From: Idiomarina aquatica
Lineage (GTDB): Bacteria > Pseudomonadota > Gammaproteobacteria > Enterobacterales > Alteromonadaceae
Length of the DNA: 64,000 nucleotides
Direction of reading: 5' to 3'
Assembly (NCBI RefSeq): GCF_004362895.1
Contig: NZ_SNXI01000007.1
Location: forward strand, 52,379 to 116,378
The notes under the pieces were generated by a model, which made no database searches, was not told the origin of the DNA, and saw only the letters and a program-made list of their open reading frames with translations. Below, in pieces: positions 48,556 to 57,523 of the stretch. The position numbers and the translations under genes were made by a program. Position 1 is the stretch's first letter; each line of letters begins with the position of its first letter.

Positions 48556-49922
48556 ACACATGGCATAATCTGTTAGATGAATTAAATCACACCTACCACA
48601 CCGGGCTAACCCGCCCGGTGTCCTGGCGTAAACAACAACTACAACAGTTGCGTCAATTTCTTGTTGAGCAAGAAGCGCCGTTATTAGAGGCTTTGCGCAC
48701 AGATTTAGGTAAACACCCCAGTGAAGCCCGCCTGACCGAACTGCAGTTTTTATTAACTGATATAAAGCACACGCTGAAACATATCAACCGCTGGGCCAAG
48801 CCCCGCAAGGTAGGCACTCCAATGCTTGCCTGGCCGGCCAAAAGCGAGCTCGTTCCTGAGCCCTTAGGAACAGTTTTAATCCTTGGCGCCTGGAATTATC
48901 CGGTGCAATTGTTGTTAGCACCGCTTATTGCTGCAATTGCAGCAGGCAACTGCGCCATCATTAAGCCCTCAGAACATGCATCAGAGGTTGCTACGGTCAT
49001 TGCCAGGCATTTGCCCGACTATCTGGATAGCTCAGCATTTAAAATACTCACCGGCGATGTTCAGGTTTCTGCCGAGTTAACCCAATTATCCTTTGACCAT
49101 ATTTTTTATACCGGTGGCGAACACGCCGCACGCTCAATTTTAGCGGCTGCCGCTCCTAATCTAACCCCGGTAACGCTGGAATTGGGCGGCAAAAGTCCCG
49201 CTGTCGTTATGGCCGACTGTGATTTAGCCGTAACAGCCCGACGCATTGTCTGGGGTAAGTTTTTAAATGCAGGGCAAACCTGCATCGCCCCCGATTATTT
49301 GCTGGTTGAGTCCTCGGTACAGGATCAACTTATCAATGCACTTAAACGCGCCATTACCGAGTTTTACGGTGATGAGCCACAGCATAGCGATGACTACGGA
49401 CGTATTATTCATAGTCAGCATCATCAACGGCTGGTCGGCCTGCTCGAAGGGCAAGCTATTGCCTTTGGCGGTGATAGTTCGGGCAAAGATAACTATTTGG
49501 CACCAACCCTGGTAACCAATGTGGCTAATGATCATCCGTTGATGACCGATGAGATTTTTGGCCCGATCTTACCCATTGTTCCGATAGATTCTGCCAACCA
49601 GGCTATCGAGATAATTAATGCCAAGCCTAAACCACTGGCGTTATATGCATTTAGCAAAAACCAACGAACCTTGAGGCAGTTTACTCGCCACATCGCTGCG
49701 GGTAATGTTTGCTACAACGATACCTTGATGTTCATGTTAAATGACGAAATGCCATTTGGCGGCGTTGGTCGCAGTGGCATGGGGCGCTATCACGGCAAAT
49801 TCGGTTTCGACACATTCAGCCATTTAAAACCGGTCATGACCCGACGCTTTATCCTGGATGTAGCGCTGCGCTACCCGCCATACAGCAAACTAAAAGACAA
49901 ACTTTTGTCCTGGTTTAGCTAA
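48552..49922 (+). CDS. Class 3-like aldehyde dehydrogenase
   Basis: 456-residue NAD(P)-dependent aldehyde dehydrogenase of the short class 3 type (related to coniferyl or fatty aldehyde dehydrogenases). Motifs include LILGAWNYPVQLLLAPL, FYTGGEHAAR, TLELGGKSP and the catalytic cysteine in FLNAGQTCIAPDY near residue 240. FGGVGRSGMGRYHGK (about 400-414) is also present. It starts inside the gabD stop (ATGA overlap), so it is co-translated with gabD. Its role is probably detoxification or oxidation of aliphatic aldehydes; the substrate is unknown. Confidence 0.88.
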   Translation: MNTWHNLLDELNHTYHTGLTRPVSWRKQQLQQLRQFLVEQEAPLLEALRTDLGKHPSEARLTELQFLLTDIKHTLKHINRWAKPRKVGTPMLAWPAKSELVPEPLGTVLILGAWNYPVQLLLAPLIAAIAAGNCAIIKPSEHASEVATVIARHLPDYLDSSAFKILTGDVQVSAELTQLSFDHIFYTGGEHAARSILAAAAPNLTPVTLELGGKSPAVVMADCDLAVTARRIVWGKFLNAGQTCIAPDYLLVESSVQDQLINALKRAITEFYGDEPQHSDDYGRIIHSQHHQRLVGLLEGQAIAFGGDSSGKDNYLAPTLVTNVANDHPLMTDEIFGPILPIVPIDSANQAIEIINAKPKPLALYAFSKNQRTLRQFTRHIAAGNVCYNDTLMFMLNDEMPFGGVGRSGMGRYHGKFGFDTFSHLKPVMTRRFILDVALRYPPYSKLKDKLLSWFS

Positions 49923-50007
49923 CTAGCCATTGAATTTTGCTACCAGCGCCAGCATATCTTTAATTAACAACGCGATTAGCAGCAATTAAAGGGAGCAGGC
50001 GCTGGTT

Positions 50008-50859
50008 ATGGCAGCTGACAATATCATCGACGTAACACTGCAGAATTTCCAACAGGTGTTGCTGGAAGGTTCAAAAGAAAAACTCGTTATTATCGATTTT
50101 TGGGCCGACTGGTGTGAGCCCTGCAAGCAATTAATGCCAATTCTGGAACGAATCGCGAGCCAATATCCCGAGCAAGTCACACTGGCTAAAATTAACTGTG
50201 ATGATCAGCAGGAACTTGCCATGCAGTTTGGTATTCGCAGCCTGCCGACTGTTGCATTTTTTAAGGATGGTCAGCCACTGGATAGCTTCGGTGGGGTAAA
50301 ATCCGAGACCGAAATTAAAGAAATGCTCAGCAAACATTTGCCAAGCCCAGCTGATGACTATTTAAAACAAGCACAACAGGCACTGGGTGAAGGTAATGCT
50401 GCCGACGCCTACACCTTTGCCAAGCAAGCCTACGATCTCGATAGTAGCAATATGCAGGCGATTAAATTGTTAGCCGAAGCTGCTGTCGACCATGGCCGTT
50501 TAGACCAGGCTAAAGAGTTAGCCGCGGCAATTCCTATGGTGGAACAAGACAACGACTATCAGCGCTTGATGAGTAAAATTGAATTAGCAGAAGAGGCAGC
50601 GGATTCGCCGGAGATAAGAAATTTACAGGAGCATGTCGAAGCTCAGCCAGACGACTATGATACGCGTTTAAAACTCGCACTTGCCCTGCAACAGGCACAT
50701 CGTGACGAAGAAGCGCTGGAGCAGGCATTTTTTGTGATGCGTAAAGATCCCGCAAATGCGGATGCAAAACGTTTTGCATTGGATATTATCAATGCTCTCC
50801 CCGATGGTGATCCGCTCGCATCACGCGCGCGTAGAACCTTGTACAGTATGATGTATTAA
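50008..50859 (+). CDS. cnoX: Chaperedoxin CnoX/YbbN-like thioredoxin-TPR protein
   Basis: 283 residues with an N-terminal thioredoxin domain and C-terminal tetratricopeptide repeats (about residues 120-283), the layout of CnoX/YbbN. These act as holdases linked to GroEL under oxidative stress. The active site is WADWCEPCKQ, a true CxxC, whereas E. coli CnoX has SxxC, so this version may keep oxidoreductase activity. No signal peptide is present. A terminator follows. Confidence 0.88.
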   Translation: MAADNIIDVTLQNFQQVLLEGSKEKLVIIDFWADWCEPCKQLMPILERIASQYPEQVTLAKINCDDQQELAMQFGIRSLPTVAFFKDGQPLDSFGGVKSETEIKEMLSKHLPSPADDYLKQAQQALGEGNAADAYTFAKQAYDLDSSNMQAIKLLAEAAVDHGRLDQAKELAAAIPMVEQDNDYQRLMSKIELAEEAADSPEIRNLQEHVEAQPDDYDTRLKLALALQQAHRDEEALEQAFFVMRKDPANADAKRFALDIINALPDGDPLASRARRTLYSMMY

Positions 50860-50883
50860 TGGCTGTTCACTAGCAACGAGTTT

Positions 50884-50912
50884 GGCCGGCATCCTCTGCC
50901 GGCCGTTTTTTT
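50884..50912 (+). terminator. Intrinsic terminator after cnoX
   Basis: A seven-base GC stem (GGCCGGC with GCCGGCC, loop ATCCTCT) is followed by G and seven T, directly before zapE. Confidence 0.85.
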
Positions 50913-50931
50913 ACTTTTCTAAAATAATACG

Positions 50932-52011
50932 ATGCTGCAATCCGCCTACAAAAAACTTTGTCAGCAACAAAATCTGACTTCAGATAGCAATCAACTGGCG
51001 GCAGTCGAGGCACTGGACGCCGTATCACAGGCGCTCAGCAATAATCAGTCAGTAAACAGCCTCTACATTTTCGGCCCCGTCGGCCGCGGCAAGTCGATGC
51101 TGATGGATTTGTTTTTCCAACAACTCCCCATCACCGCCAAGGTGCGCATGCACTACCATCATTTTATGCGAGAAGTACATGCGCAGTTGAATCGATATGA
51201 AGGCGAGGAAAATCCGTTAATTCAGGTTGCTGAACAATGGTCACAGCGCTATCGGGTTATTTGCCTGGATGAATTCATTGTTGAAGATATTGGCGACGCC
51301 ATGCTGTTAGCCACGCTTTGGACTGCATTGTTTAACAACAACACCGTACTAGTTACCACCTCCAACACGCCACCAAAAGAGTTGTACCGAGGCGGTTTAG
51401 CGCGTCACCGATTCGAACCATTTATTGAGCTGCTTGAACAACAATGCAATGTGCTTAACCTCGACTCAGGAATTGATTACCGACGTATTAAGTCTCAGCA
51501 TTGCCCGTATTTTTTTGTTAATGACAATCAAAACGCGCTTGCCAAGTTGTTACAACAAACGGGTACCATCACCACCGACTCGCTGATAACTATCATGAAC
51601 CGACCGTTGCGTTGCTTATGGCGCAATGACACGGTAATCGGCTTTGATTTTTGGCAGCTCTGCTCAGGCCCACGTAGTCAGCGCGATTACATGGAGCTAG
51701 CCGACCAATTTAAGGTTATCGCGGTCGACGCCGTGCCGCAATTTAGTGCCAGCCCCGAACAAGCTGCGGCACAGGGGATTGAAGACGGCTTCCAACGGCA
51801 GCAGTCGCTGCATCTGAGCCGGCTTGATAACGAAGCCCGTCGCTTTATTGCACTAGTGGACGAATGCTATGACCGCGGTTGCTTGTTGCTAATTAATGCC
51901 GTTGTTCCCATTGACGAGCTTTACCAGGCCGAGCACCTCAAGTTTCCTTTTCAACGTTGCGCGTCGCGCCTGATCGAAATGCAAAGTTGGAAGTTTCCGG
52001 ATTCAGTTTGA
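50932..52011 (+). CDS. zapE: Cell division protein ZapE, AFG1-like ATPase
   Basis: P-loop ATPase that affects Z-ring stability. Walker A reads GPVGRGKSML near residue 48 and the Walker B-like CLDEFIVEDIGDAMLL lies near 110. The family TSNTPPKELYRGGLARHRFEPFI segment (about 142-164) is present in order (given here as one landmark region). Length is 359 (E. coli 375). The preceding terminator means it needs its own promoter; the 19-base gap leaves little room, so one may lie in cnoX. Confidence 0.93.
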   Translation: MLQSAYKKLCQQQNLTSDSNQLAAVEALDAVSQALSNNQSVNSLYIFGPVGRGKSMLMDLFFQQLPITAKVRMHYHHFMREVHAQLNRYEGEENPLIQVAEQWSQRYRVICLDEFIVEDIGDAMLLATLWTALFNNNTVLVTTSNTPPKELYRGGLARHRFEPFIELLEQQCNVLNLDSGIDYRRIKSQHCPYFFVNDNQNALAKLLQQTGTITTDSLITIMNRPLRCLWRNDTVIGFDFWQLCSGPRSQRDYMELADQFKVIAVDAVPQFSASPEQAAAQGIEDGFQRQQSLHLSRLDNEARRFIALVDECYDRGCLLLINAVVPIDELYQAEHLKFPFQRCASRLIEMQSWKFPDSV

Positions 52012-52151
52012 GCGCATGCTTTACACCTTTAATCGCATAAAGCATCTTGCCGCGCTTGCCGACTCGCAAGCCCCTTGCTAGGATTGCTGGAATTTTCTGC
52101 GCACGATAAATAATGGCGCCTGATAATAATAACGATTAAAGAAGGAAGACC

Positions 52152-53576
52152 ATGAGCGAGCAACGCGATCAATTTAGCTCTAAAATCGGCTTTATCCTGG
52201 CGGCCGCCGGTTCCGCCGTTGGTATTGGTAACCTCGTTGGGTTCCCTGTCGCAGCTACCAAAAATGGTGGTGGTGCATTCTTGCTTATCTATGCGCTGTT
52301 CGTTGCATTTATTTGTTTACCGATCATGCTGGCCGAAATGGGGCTTGGCCGTCACGCGCAAAAAAACCCGTTAGGCTCTTACCTCAAGTTAGGCGGAGGT
52401 AAAAAGTTCTGGAGTTTTGCCGGCTTCCTGGCTGTTTTAACGCCCTTTATGATTGCCATTTTTTACATGGTCATCACCGTTTGGATATTCGGCTATTTGT
52501 TCTATGCGGTAACCGGCGATCTGGCACAATTAGCGCAGCCCGGTTACTTTGGTGAGTTTGTTAACGATTACAAGTTTATCGGTTTTTTAGTTGCCGTAAC
52601 GCTGGTCATTAACTTTATTTTGATGGGTGGTGTGCGTCAGGGCATAGAAAAGGCGGCTAAGTTTCTAATGCCGGCCCTGTTTGTAATGCTGATTCTGTTA
52701 GTGATTTTTGTATTGTCGCTTGATAACGCAGAGTTGGGCATTCAATTTTACCTGGTACCAGACTTTTCTAAAATCGATGGTTCGGTAGTCAGCGGCGCGC
52801 TATCACAAGCATTCTTCTCGCTGTCTTTAGGTATGGGCATTCTCATTACCTATGGCTCATACTTTAGCCGCTCAGACGACATCGTGACTTCCGGTAAGCT
52901 GGTAGCCATTACAGATACCGCGGTTGCCTTTACTGCCGGTTTAATGACGCTACCGGCAATCTTTGCCATCAATCCTGATACCAACCCCGCTGAATTAAGC
53001 GAGTCATCGGTTGGTATGATTTTCTCGTTCTTCCCGCAAATCTTTATGGAACTGGAAGTCAGCATTGGCTACGTGGCAGCAAGTGTCGCGGCATCAGTTT
53101 TCTTCTTATTGGCTTTTGTTGCCGCCATCACGTCGCTGGTTTCAATTTTGGAAGTACCAACCGCAGCTATTATTGAGCAACGTAAAACCAGCCGTAAAAA
53201 AGCGCTGTTATTTATGGTTATTGCAAATACCATTTTAACCATTATTGCCGCGACCTCGTTCGGGTTTATTCCGGCCTTTACTGAGTTTGTAGAGTACGCC
53301 GGCCAGCCTAAATCAGTGTTTGATCTCATTTATGATGTTTTTTATGACACTATTTTGCCACTTAACGGGCTGCTAATTTGTTTGTTTGTATGGCTGCACT
53401 GGCGCAACAGCAATCTGGAACAAGAGTTAACTCATGGCAATCACAAATACCCGACAACCTTTTTGGCCAAGTACGTACGCGTATCAATTACCACCTTTAT
53501 TCCGTTGATTCTGGCGGTGGTCTTTGTCAATACGGTATTAGCTAAATTCTTTGGCCCTCAATACGCCATGTTTTAA
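52152..53576 (+). CDS. Sodium-dependent amino acid/neurotransmitter-type symporter (NSS/SNF family)
   Basis: Inner-membrane LeuT-fold symporter of 474 residues with about 11-12 helices. Helix 1 (AAAGSAVGIGNLVGFP, residues 14-29) carries the unwound region that binds sodium and substrate. NGGGAFLLIYALF follows. The family usually carries neutral or aromatic amino acids with sodium. GAAGGAAG lies just before the ATG. Upstream, TTGCTG-N17-TAAATA (52092-52120) may be a promoter. The tmcA start overlaps its stop by one base (TAATG). Confidence 0.9.
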   Translation: MSEQRDQFSSKIGFILAAAGSAVGIGNLVGFPVAATKNGGGAFLLIYALFVAFICLPIMLAEMGLGRHAQKNPLGSYLKLGGGKKFWSFAGFLAVLTPFMIAIFYMVITVWIFGYLFYAVTGDLAQLAQPGYFGEFVNDYKFIGFLVAVTLVINFILMGGVRQGIEKAAKFLMPALFVMLILLVIFVLSLDNAELGIQFYLVPDFSKIDGSVVSGALSQAFFSLSLGMGILITYGSYFSRSDDIVTSGKLVAITDTAVAFTAGLMTLPAIFAINPDTNPAELSESSVGMIFSFFPQIFMELEVSIGYVAASVAASVFFLLAFVAAITSLVSILEVPTAAIIEQRKTSRKKALLFMVIANTILTIIAATSFGFIPAFTEFVEYAGQPKSVFDLIYDVFYDTILPLNGLLICLFVWLHWRNSNLEQELTHGNHKYPTTFLAKYVRVSITTFIPLILAVVFVNTVLAKFFGPQYAMF

Positions 53577-55213
53577 TGTTAACAACAGGCTATCGCCAAT
53601 TAATTTTTGCCACCCACATGAACAGCTGGCAGCAACTGCTGCCAGCCCCCACCGACCTTAGCTTAGTATTATCAGACAGTCCGTCACAGGGTGATGCGAC
53701 GCTGTCCCGTTACCGTGATTACTTAGGCCACGAATACCCGTGCGTTGTTATCGACTGCACTAATTCTATCCATGTTGATGCAATTGCAGCCTTAGCCGGC
53801 ACGATTACAGCAGGCGGCTATCTGGTATTAGTCGGGAATCACCCAACGTCAGCTATATGGCAGCGATTTAAAAGCGCCTGGTCAGAATTGCAGCAGATAC
53901 CTCAGGGACAACCGCCGCAAGCGTCCGAACTACCGGCGTTACCTACGCAGCAGCAACGCACGTTACTCAAAGATCTCAACAATACGGCTGCAGTGCATAT
54001 TGTTACCGCCCCCCGCGGGCGAGGTAAAAGTCATGTTCTGGGTGCGGCTATTGCAGAGCTGTCAGAGCACCAGCCTGACCGCCGGGTTGTCGTAACCGCA
54101 CCACGTAAAGCCAATGCACGTGTGTTACTTAACAAAGCTCCTAAGGTGCAATTTGTCGCCTGGGACAAACTGTTAAAAGAAAAAAAAGCTGATGCGCTAC
54201 TGGTTATCGATGAAGCGGCGGGACTGCCCTTATGGGCTATCCAGCAACTTTGTAATGACTATACCCCGTGGTTAATGGCCACAACAGTGGAAGGCTACGA
54301 GGGCTGTGGCCGCGGCTTTGCGATTCATTTTTCGCAATGGGCATCTGAGCACTTGGCTAATGTGCAGCAACACGCTTTAGAGCAACCTATTCGCTGGCCC
54401 ATTAATGACCCGCTGGAGCGCTGGTTACAGCAAACCCTGCTGCTAACAAAAGCTCCCGCTGACGCATCACGGAATGAGGGTCTGCTGACAACACAGGCAC
54501 GCCAATTACCCGAAGCCGATCTGCATCAGGCATTTGAACTGTTACTTGAAGCGCATTACCAAAGCAGCCCCAACGATCTGGCCCTATTACTGGATGACAG
54601 CAGTCAATTTATCACCCTGCTTTATCACCAGCAGCGTGTTATCGGCGTGTGCTGGCACGCATTGGAGGGGCCACTGCAAGACGATTTGTGCAAACCCATT
54701 ATACAAGGCAAGCGGCGCCCGCCGGGTAATTTGCTGCCACAAGCTATCGGCTATTATCTGCAACAACCGTGGGCGCTAAAAACACGCTGGTGCCGCATCA
54801 CTCGCATTGCGGTACATCCGGATTTTCGCCGCCGCCATTATGCCTCGGCGTTGATCGCTGAGGTAAAAGCGTGGGCTAAGCATAATCAATGCGAAGCGCT
54901 GGGAACGAGTTTCGGCTACAGCCCGGCGTTAGCTAAATTTTGGCAACACAATGGTTTTACTGCGATCCGTACCAGCAATAAACGTGACAGAGTAAGTGCT
55001 CGCCATCAGCATATTCGGGCCTGCTGGCTGACTGACACTGCGCCGACAAATTGGCACCCATTAGTTGATTACGCGCAGGCTGAATTACAATGGATAAACG
55101 GCAACCCCGGCTGCTCACTATCCGCTAACCCGATAATTCAGCAAATCAAAAAGGCCGTTGCCAATGGTTATATGCCCGAAGCCGCCGCAGCCTTCGCCCT
55201 CAGCCAGGGTTAA
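53576..55213 (+). CDS. tmcA: tRNA(Met) cytidine acetyltransferase TmcA, short form
   Basis: Acetylates C34 of elongator tRNA(Met). Domains in order: a reduced N-terminal DUF1726 region, a RecD-like helicase module with Walker A TAPRGRGKSHV (about residue 143) and Walker B LLVIDEAAGLPLW, then a GNAT acetyltransferase with RITRIAVHPDFRRRHYAS (about 405-422). At 545 residues it is about 125 shorter than E. coli TmcA (671), with the N-terminal and C-terminal parts trimmed. It overlaps the symporter stop by one base; the pairing looks accidental. Catalytic modules appear intact. Confidence 0.9.
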   Translation: MLTTGYRQLIFATHMNSWQQLLPAPTDLSLVLSDSPSQGDATLSRYRDYLGHEYPCVVIDCTNSIHVDAIAALAGTITAGGYLVLVGNHPTSAIWQRFKSAWSELQQIPQGQPPQASELPALPTQQQRTLLKDLNNTAAVHIVTAPRGRGKSHVLGAAIAELSEHQPDRRVVVTAPRKANARVLLNKAPKVQFVAWDKLLKEKKADALLVIDEAAGLPLWAIQQLCNDYTPWLMATTVEGYEGCGRGFAIHFSQWASEHLANVQQHALEQPIRWPINDPLERWLQQTLLLTKAPADASRNEGLLTTQARQLPEADLHQAFELLLEAHYQSSPNDLALLLDDSSQFITLLYHQQRVIGVCWHALEGPLQDDLCKPIIQGKRRPPGNLLPQAIGYYLQQPWALKTRWCRITRIAVHPDFRRRHYASALIAEVKAWAKHNQCEALGTSFGYSPALAKFWQHNGFTAIRTSNKRDRVSARHQHIRACWLTDTAPTNWHPLVDYAQAELQWINGNPGCSLSANPIIQQIKKAVANGYMPEAAAAFALSQG

Positions 55214-55289
55214 GAAAAAGTAAAGATACTCAGAGGGCCTGCCCACTTCGTGCTAGTGTTAATAACAAGGCGTTAATTTAGAGAGAACT

Positions 55290-57449
55290 ATGGTGAGTCA
55301 GTCATTTTATAAATTGTTTAGCCTATGTTTGCTAGCCAGTGTTATCGGCGGCTGCAGTGTATCCAAAGAGCCTGCTCCTGAGGCTGCTTATGAAAGCCTT
55401 GAATACCCCAACACACCTCGTTCGCAACAACAAGTAACGCTGCACGACCAGACCATTGCAACGCCTTATAAGTGGCTGGAGCAGTTAAACTCAGAACAAA
55501 GCCAACAGTGGGTGACGCAACAGCAATTGTTTTCGGGACAGCAATTAGCTTCACTAAGTGCAACCGATTTCATTAAAGAGCGATTAACCGAGTTATTCAA
55601 CGTCGTTCAAATTAGCGCCCCTATTGAGCAGAACGGAAAAATCTTTTACCTGCGCAATGATGGTTTACAAAGCCAAGCAAGCCTTTACATGCAAACTGAT
55701 TTAGACAGCCCCCCGATTAACGTGGTGGATGCAACTCAACTTGATAGCAGCGGACTAAAGGCAATCACGCGATTCAGTGTATCACCCAACGCCAATTACT
55801 TAGCCTATGCTGTCTCTGAAGTGGGTAGTGACTGGAGTGCCTGGTATATCAAAGACCTCCGCTCGGGAGAGGTATTGGATGAGGTCATCACCGGTACAAA
55901 ATTTACCAATGTCAGTTGGTACCCTGATAGCAAAGGTTTTTATTACAGCCGCTATCCCCGAACAGACGATGGTTATAATGAGCAAGTCTCGGTTGAAGTT
56001 TTTTACCACAAGCTCAACACCCCGGTTGATAGTGATATTCAAGTAAGTCCGGGCGGTTACCAACCAGGCGTCAATCCGTACCCACAAGTATCCAGCGACG
56101 GCGAATATTTATTGCTGCGAGTACAGCGTGGTCCCAGCATTAATAATTTTTATATTCGCCCGCTTAAACAAACGACGGCTGAGTTCAAGCCAATACGATT
56201 AGCTGCTGGCGAACATCGCTACCTGGGTTCACGTGATAACCACTTATATTTTTACAGTAGTCAAAAAGATGATACCGGGCAGATTGTCCGTGTTAGCAAC
56301 GCTGAGTGGGACAATGCTGAGGTCGTTATTGCATCGCAAAAGCTACCTTTGGCTGACGCCGCTATCGTTGGCGAGCAACTATTCGCGCACTACCTGCAAG
56401 ATGCGCAATCACGGGTAATGACGTTTAATTTATCGGGCAACTACTTACGCGAGCTTGCGTTGCCGGGATTTGGTACCGTCGAGGGATTTGTAAGTGGGAG
56501 CGATTCGTCACAAACATTTTTTAAATTTTCCAGTTATACCACGCCAGGTAATATCTACCGCTACAACGCCGACAATCAGCGCACAACGCTATGGCACCAA
56601 TCACAGTTACCAGTAGATGACAGCCGTTATCAAACCGAACAGGTTTTTGTAGAAACCAGCCCGGGCATTAACGTGCCGGTTTTTCTGGTACATAGCAAAA
56701 ACGCCAAGCAAAAAGGCAGAGGGCCGCTGTTATTGCACACTTATGGCGGTTTTGCACAAACCCTTACACCCCGTTATCAGCCTGAGTTTATGGCATGGCT
56801 GGAGATGGGCGGAAGCCTGGCCATAGCGAATGTCCGGGGTAGCGGCGTTTATGGCTCAGGCTGGCACCAGACTGCCATTAAAAACAATAAACCCAAGGCA
56901 ATAAACGACTTTTTGGCTGTGGCTGACTGGCTGGTTAGCAATGACTATGCCGAAGCCAACAAGCTAGTTGCTTATGGAACAGGTCATGGCGGCATGCTGG
57001 TTACCGCTGCAATGCTAAAAAGACCATCGCGATTTAGTGTGGTCTTGGCCACAGCCGGCGTTTTCGATCTGCTGCACTATCAATACGCCAATGCTAACGC
57101 ACTCAGCTGGCAATCAGAGTTTGGTTTAAGCGACAACGCCGAAGAGTTTCAAACGCTGCGTTCTTATTCGCCGTTGCATAACGTCACATCGGGTACCTGT
57201 TATCCGGCGACTCTGCTGAGTACCGGAGCAGAAGACCAGCGGGTTGCGCCATGGCATAGCTTTAAATTGGCCGCAACATTACAACGCGCCCAGGGGTGCA
57301 AAAAACCGATCTTACTAGACGTAGATGACAACGCAGGTCACGGCAATAAAACGCCGGTTTGGCTGCAGATAGAACGCACCCACCGACAGTGGAGTTTTGC
57401 CTTTAACCAATTAAATGTCGATTGGCTCAAAAATTCCGAACAGCAATGA
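55290..57449 (+). CDS. S9A prolyl oligopeptidase-like lipoprotein lacking the catalytic serine
   Basis: 719-residue member of the prolyl oligopeptidase family. A signal peptide ends in lipobox VIGGC near residue 22, so it is membrane-anchored outside the cytoplasm. A seven-bladed propeller (about 90-440) and an alpha/beta hydrolase domain (about 450-719) follow. The hydrolase retains TYGGF, MAWLEMGG, the charge-relay aspartate in AEDQRV (D649) and the histidine in AGHGN (H684). The nucleophile site, normally GGSNGG, reads GTGHGG at 563-568, so the serine is a glycine (codon GGT at 56982-56984). It is therefore predicted to be non-proteolytic. The frame is intact and the scaffold conserved. 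Confidence 0.85.
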   Translation: MVSQSFYKLFSLCLLASVIGGCSVSKEPAPEAAYESLEYPNTPRSQQQVTLHDQTIATPYKWLEQLNSEQSQQWVTQQQLFSGQQLASLSATDFIKERLTELFNVVQISAPIEQNGKIFYLRNDGLQSQASLYMQTDLDSPPINVVDATQLDSSGLKAITRFSVSPNANYLAYAVSEVGSDWSAWYIKDLRSGEVLDEVITGTKFTNVSWYPDSKGFYYSRYPRTDDGYNEQVSVEVFYHKLNTPVDSDIQVSPGGYQPGVNPYPQVSSDGEYLLLRVQRGPSINNFYIRPLKQTTAEFKPIRLAAGEHRYLGSRDNHLYFYSSQKDDTGQIVRVSNAEWDNAEVVIASQKLPLADAAIVGEQLFAHYLQDAQSRVMTFNLSGNYLRELALPGFGTVEGFVSGSDSSQTFFKFSSYTTPGNIYRYNADNQRTTLWHQSQLPVDDSRYQTEQVFVETSPGINVPVFLVHSKNAKQKGRGPLLLHTYGGFAQTLTPRYQPEFMAWLEMGGSLAIANVRGSGVYGSGWHQTAIKNNKPKAINDFLAVADWLVSNDYAEANKLVAYGTGHGGMLVTAAMLKRPSRFSVVLATAGVFDLLHYQYANANALSWQSEFGLSDNAEEFQTLRSYSPLHNVTSGTCYPATLLSTGAEDQRVAPWHSFKLAATLQRAQGCKKPILLDVDDNAGHGNKTPVWLQIERTHRQWSFAFNQLNVDWLKNSEQQ

Positions 57450-57523
57450 TGCACTAGCAAAAATGTGCTATCTTTCGCGTCAATTATTGAGTTAACGAAG
57501 CGAACAGATTAAGGATTAACATC

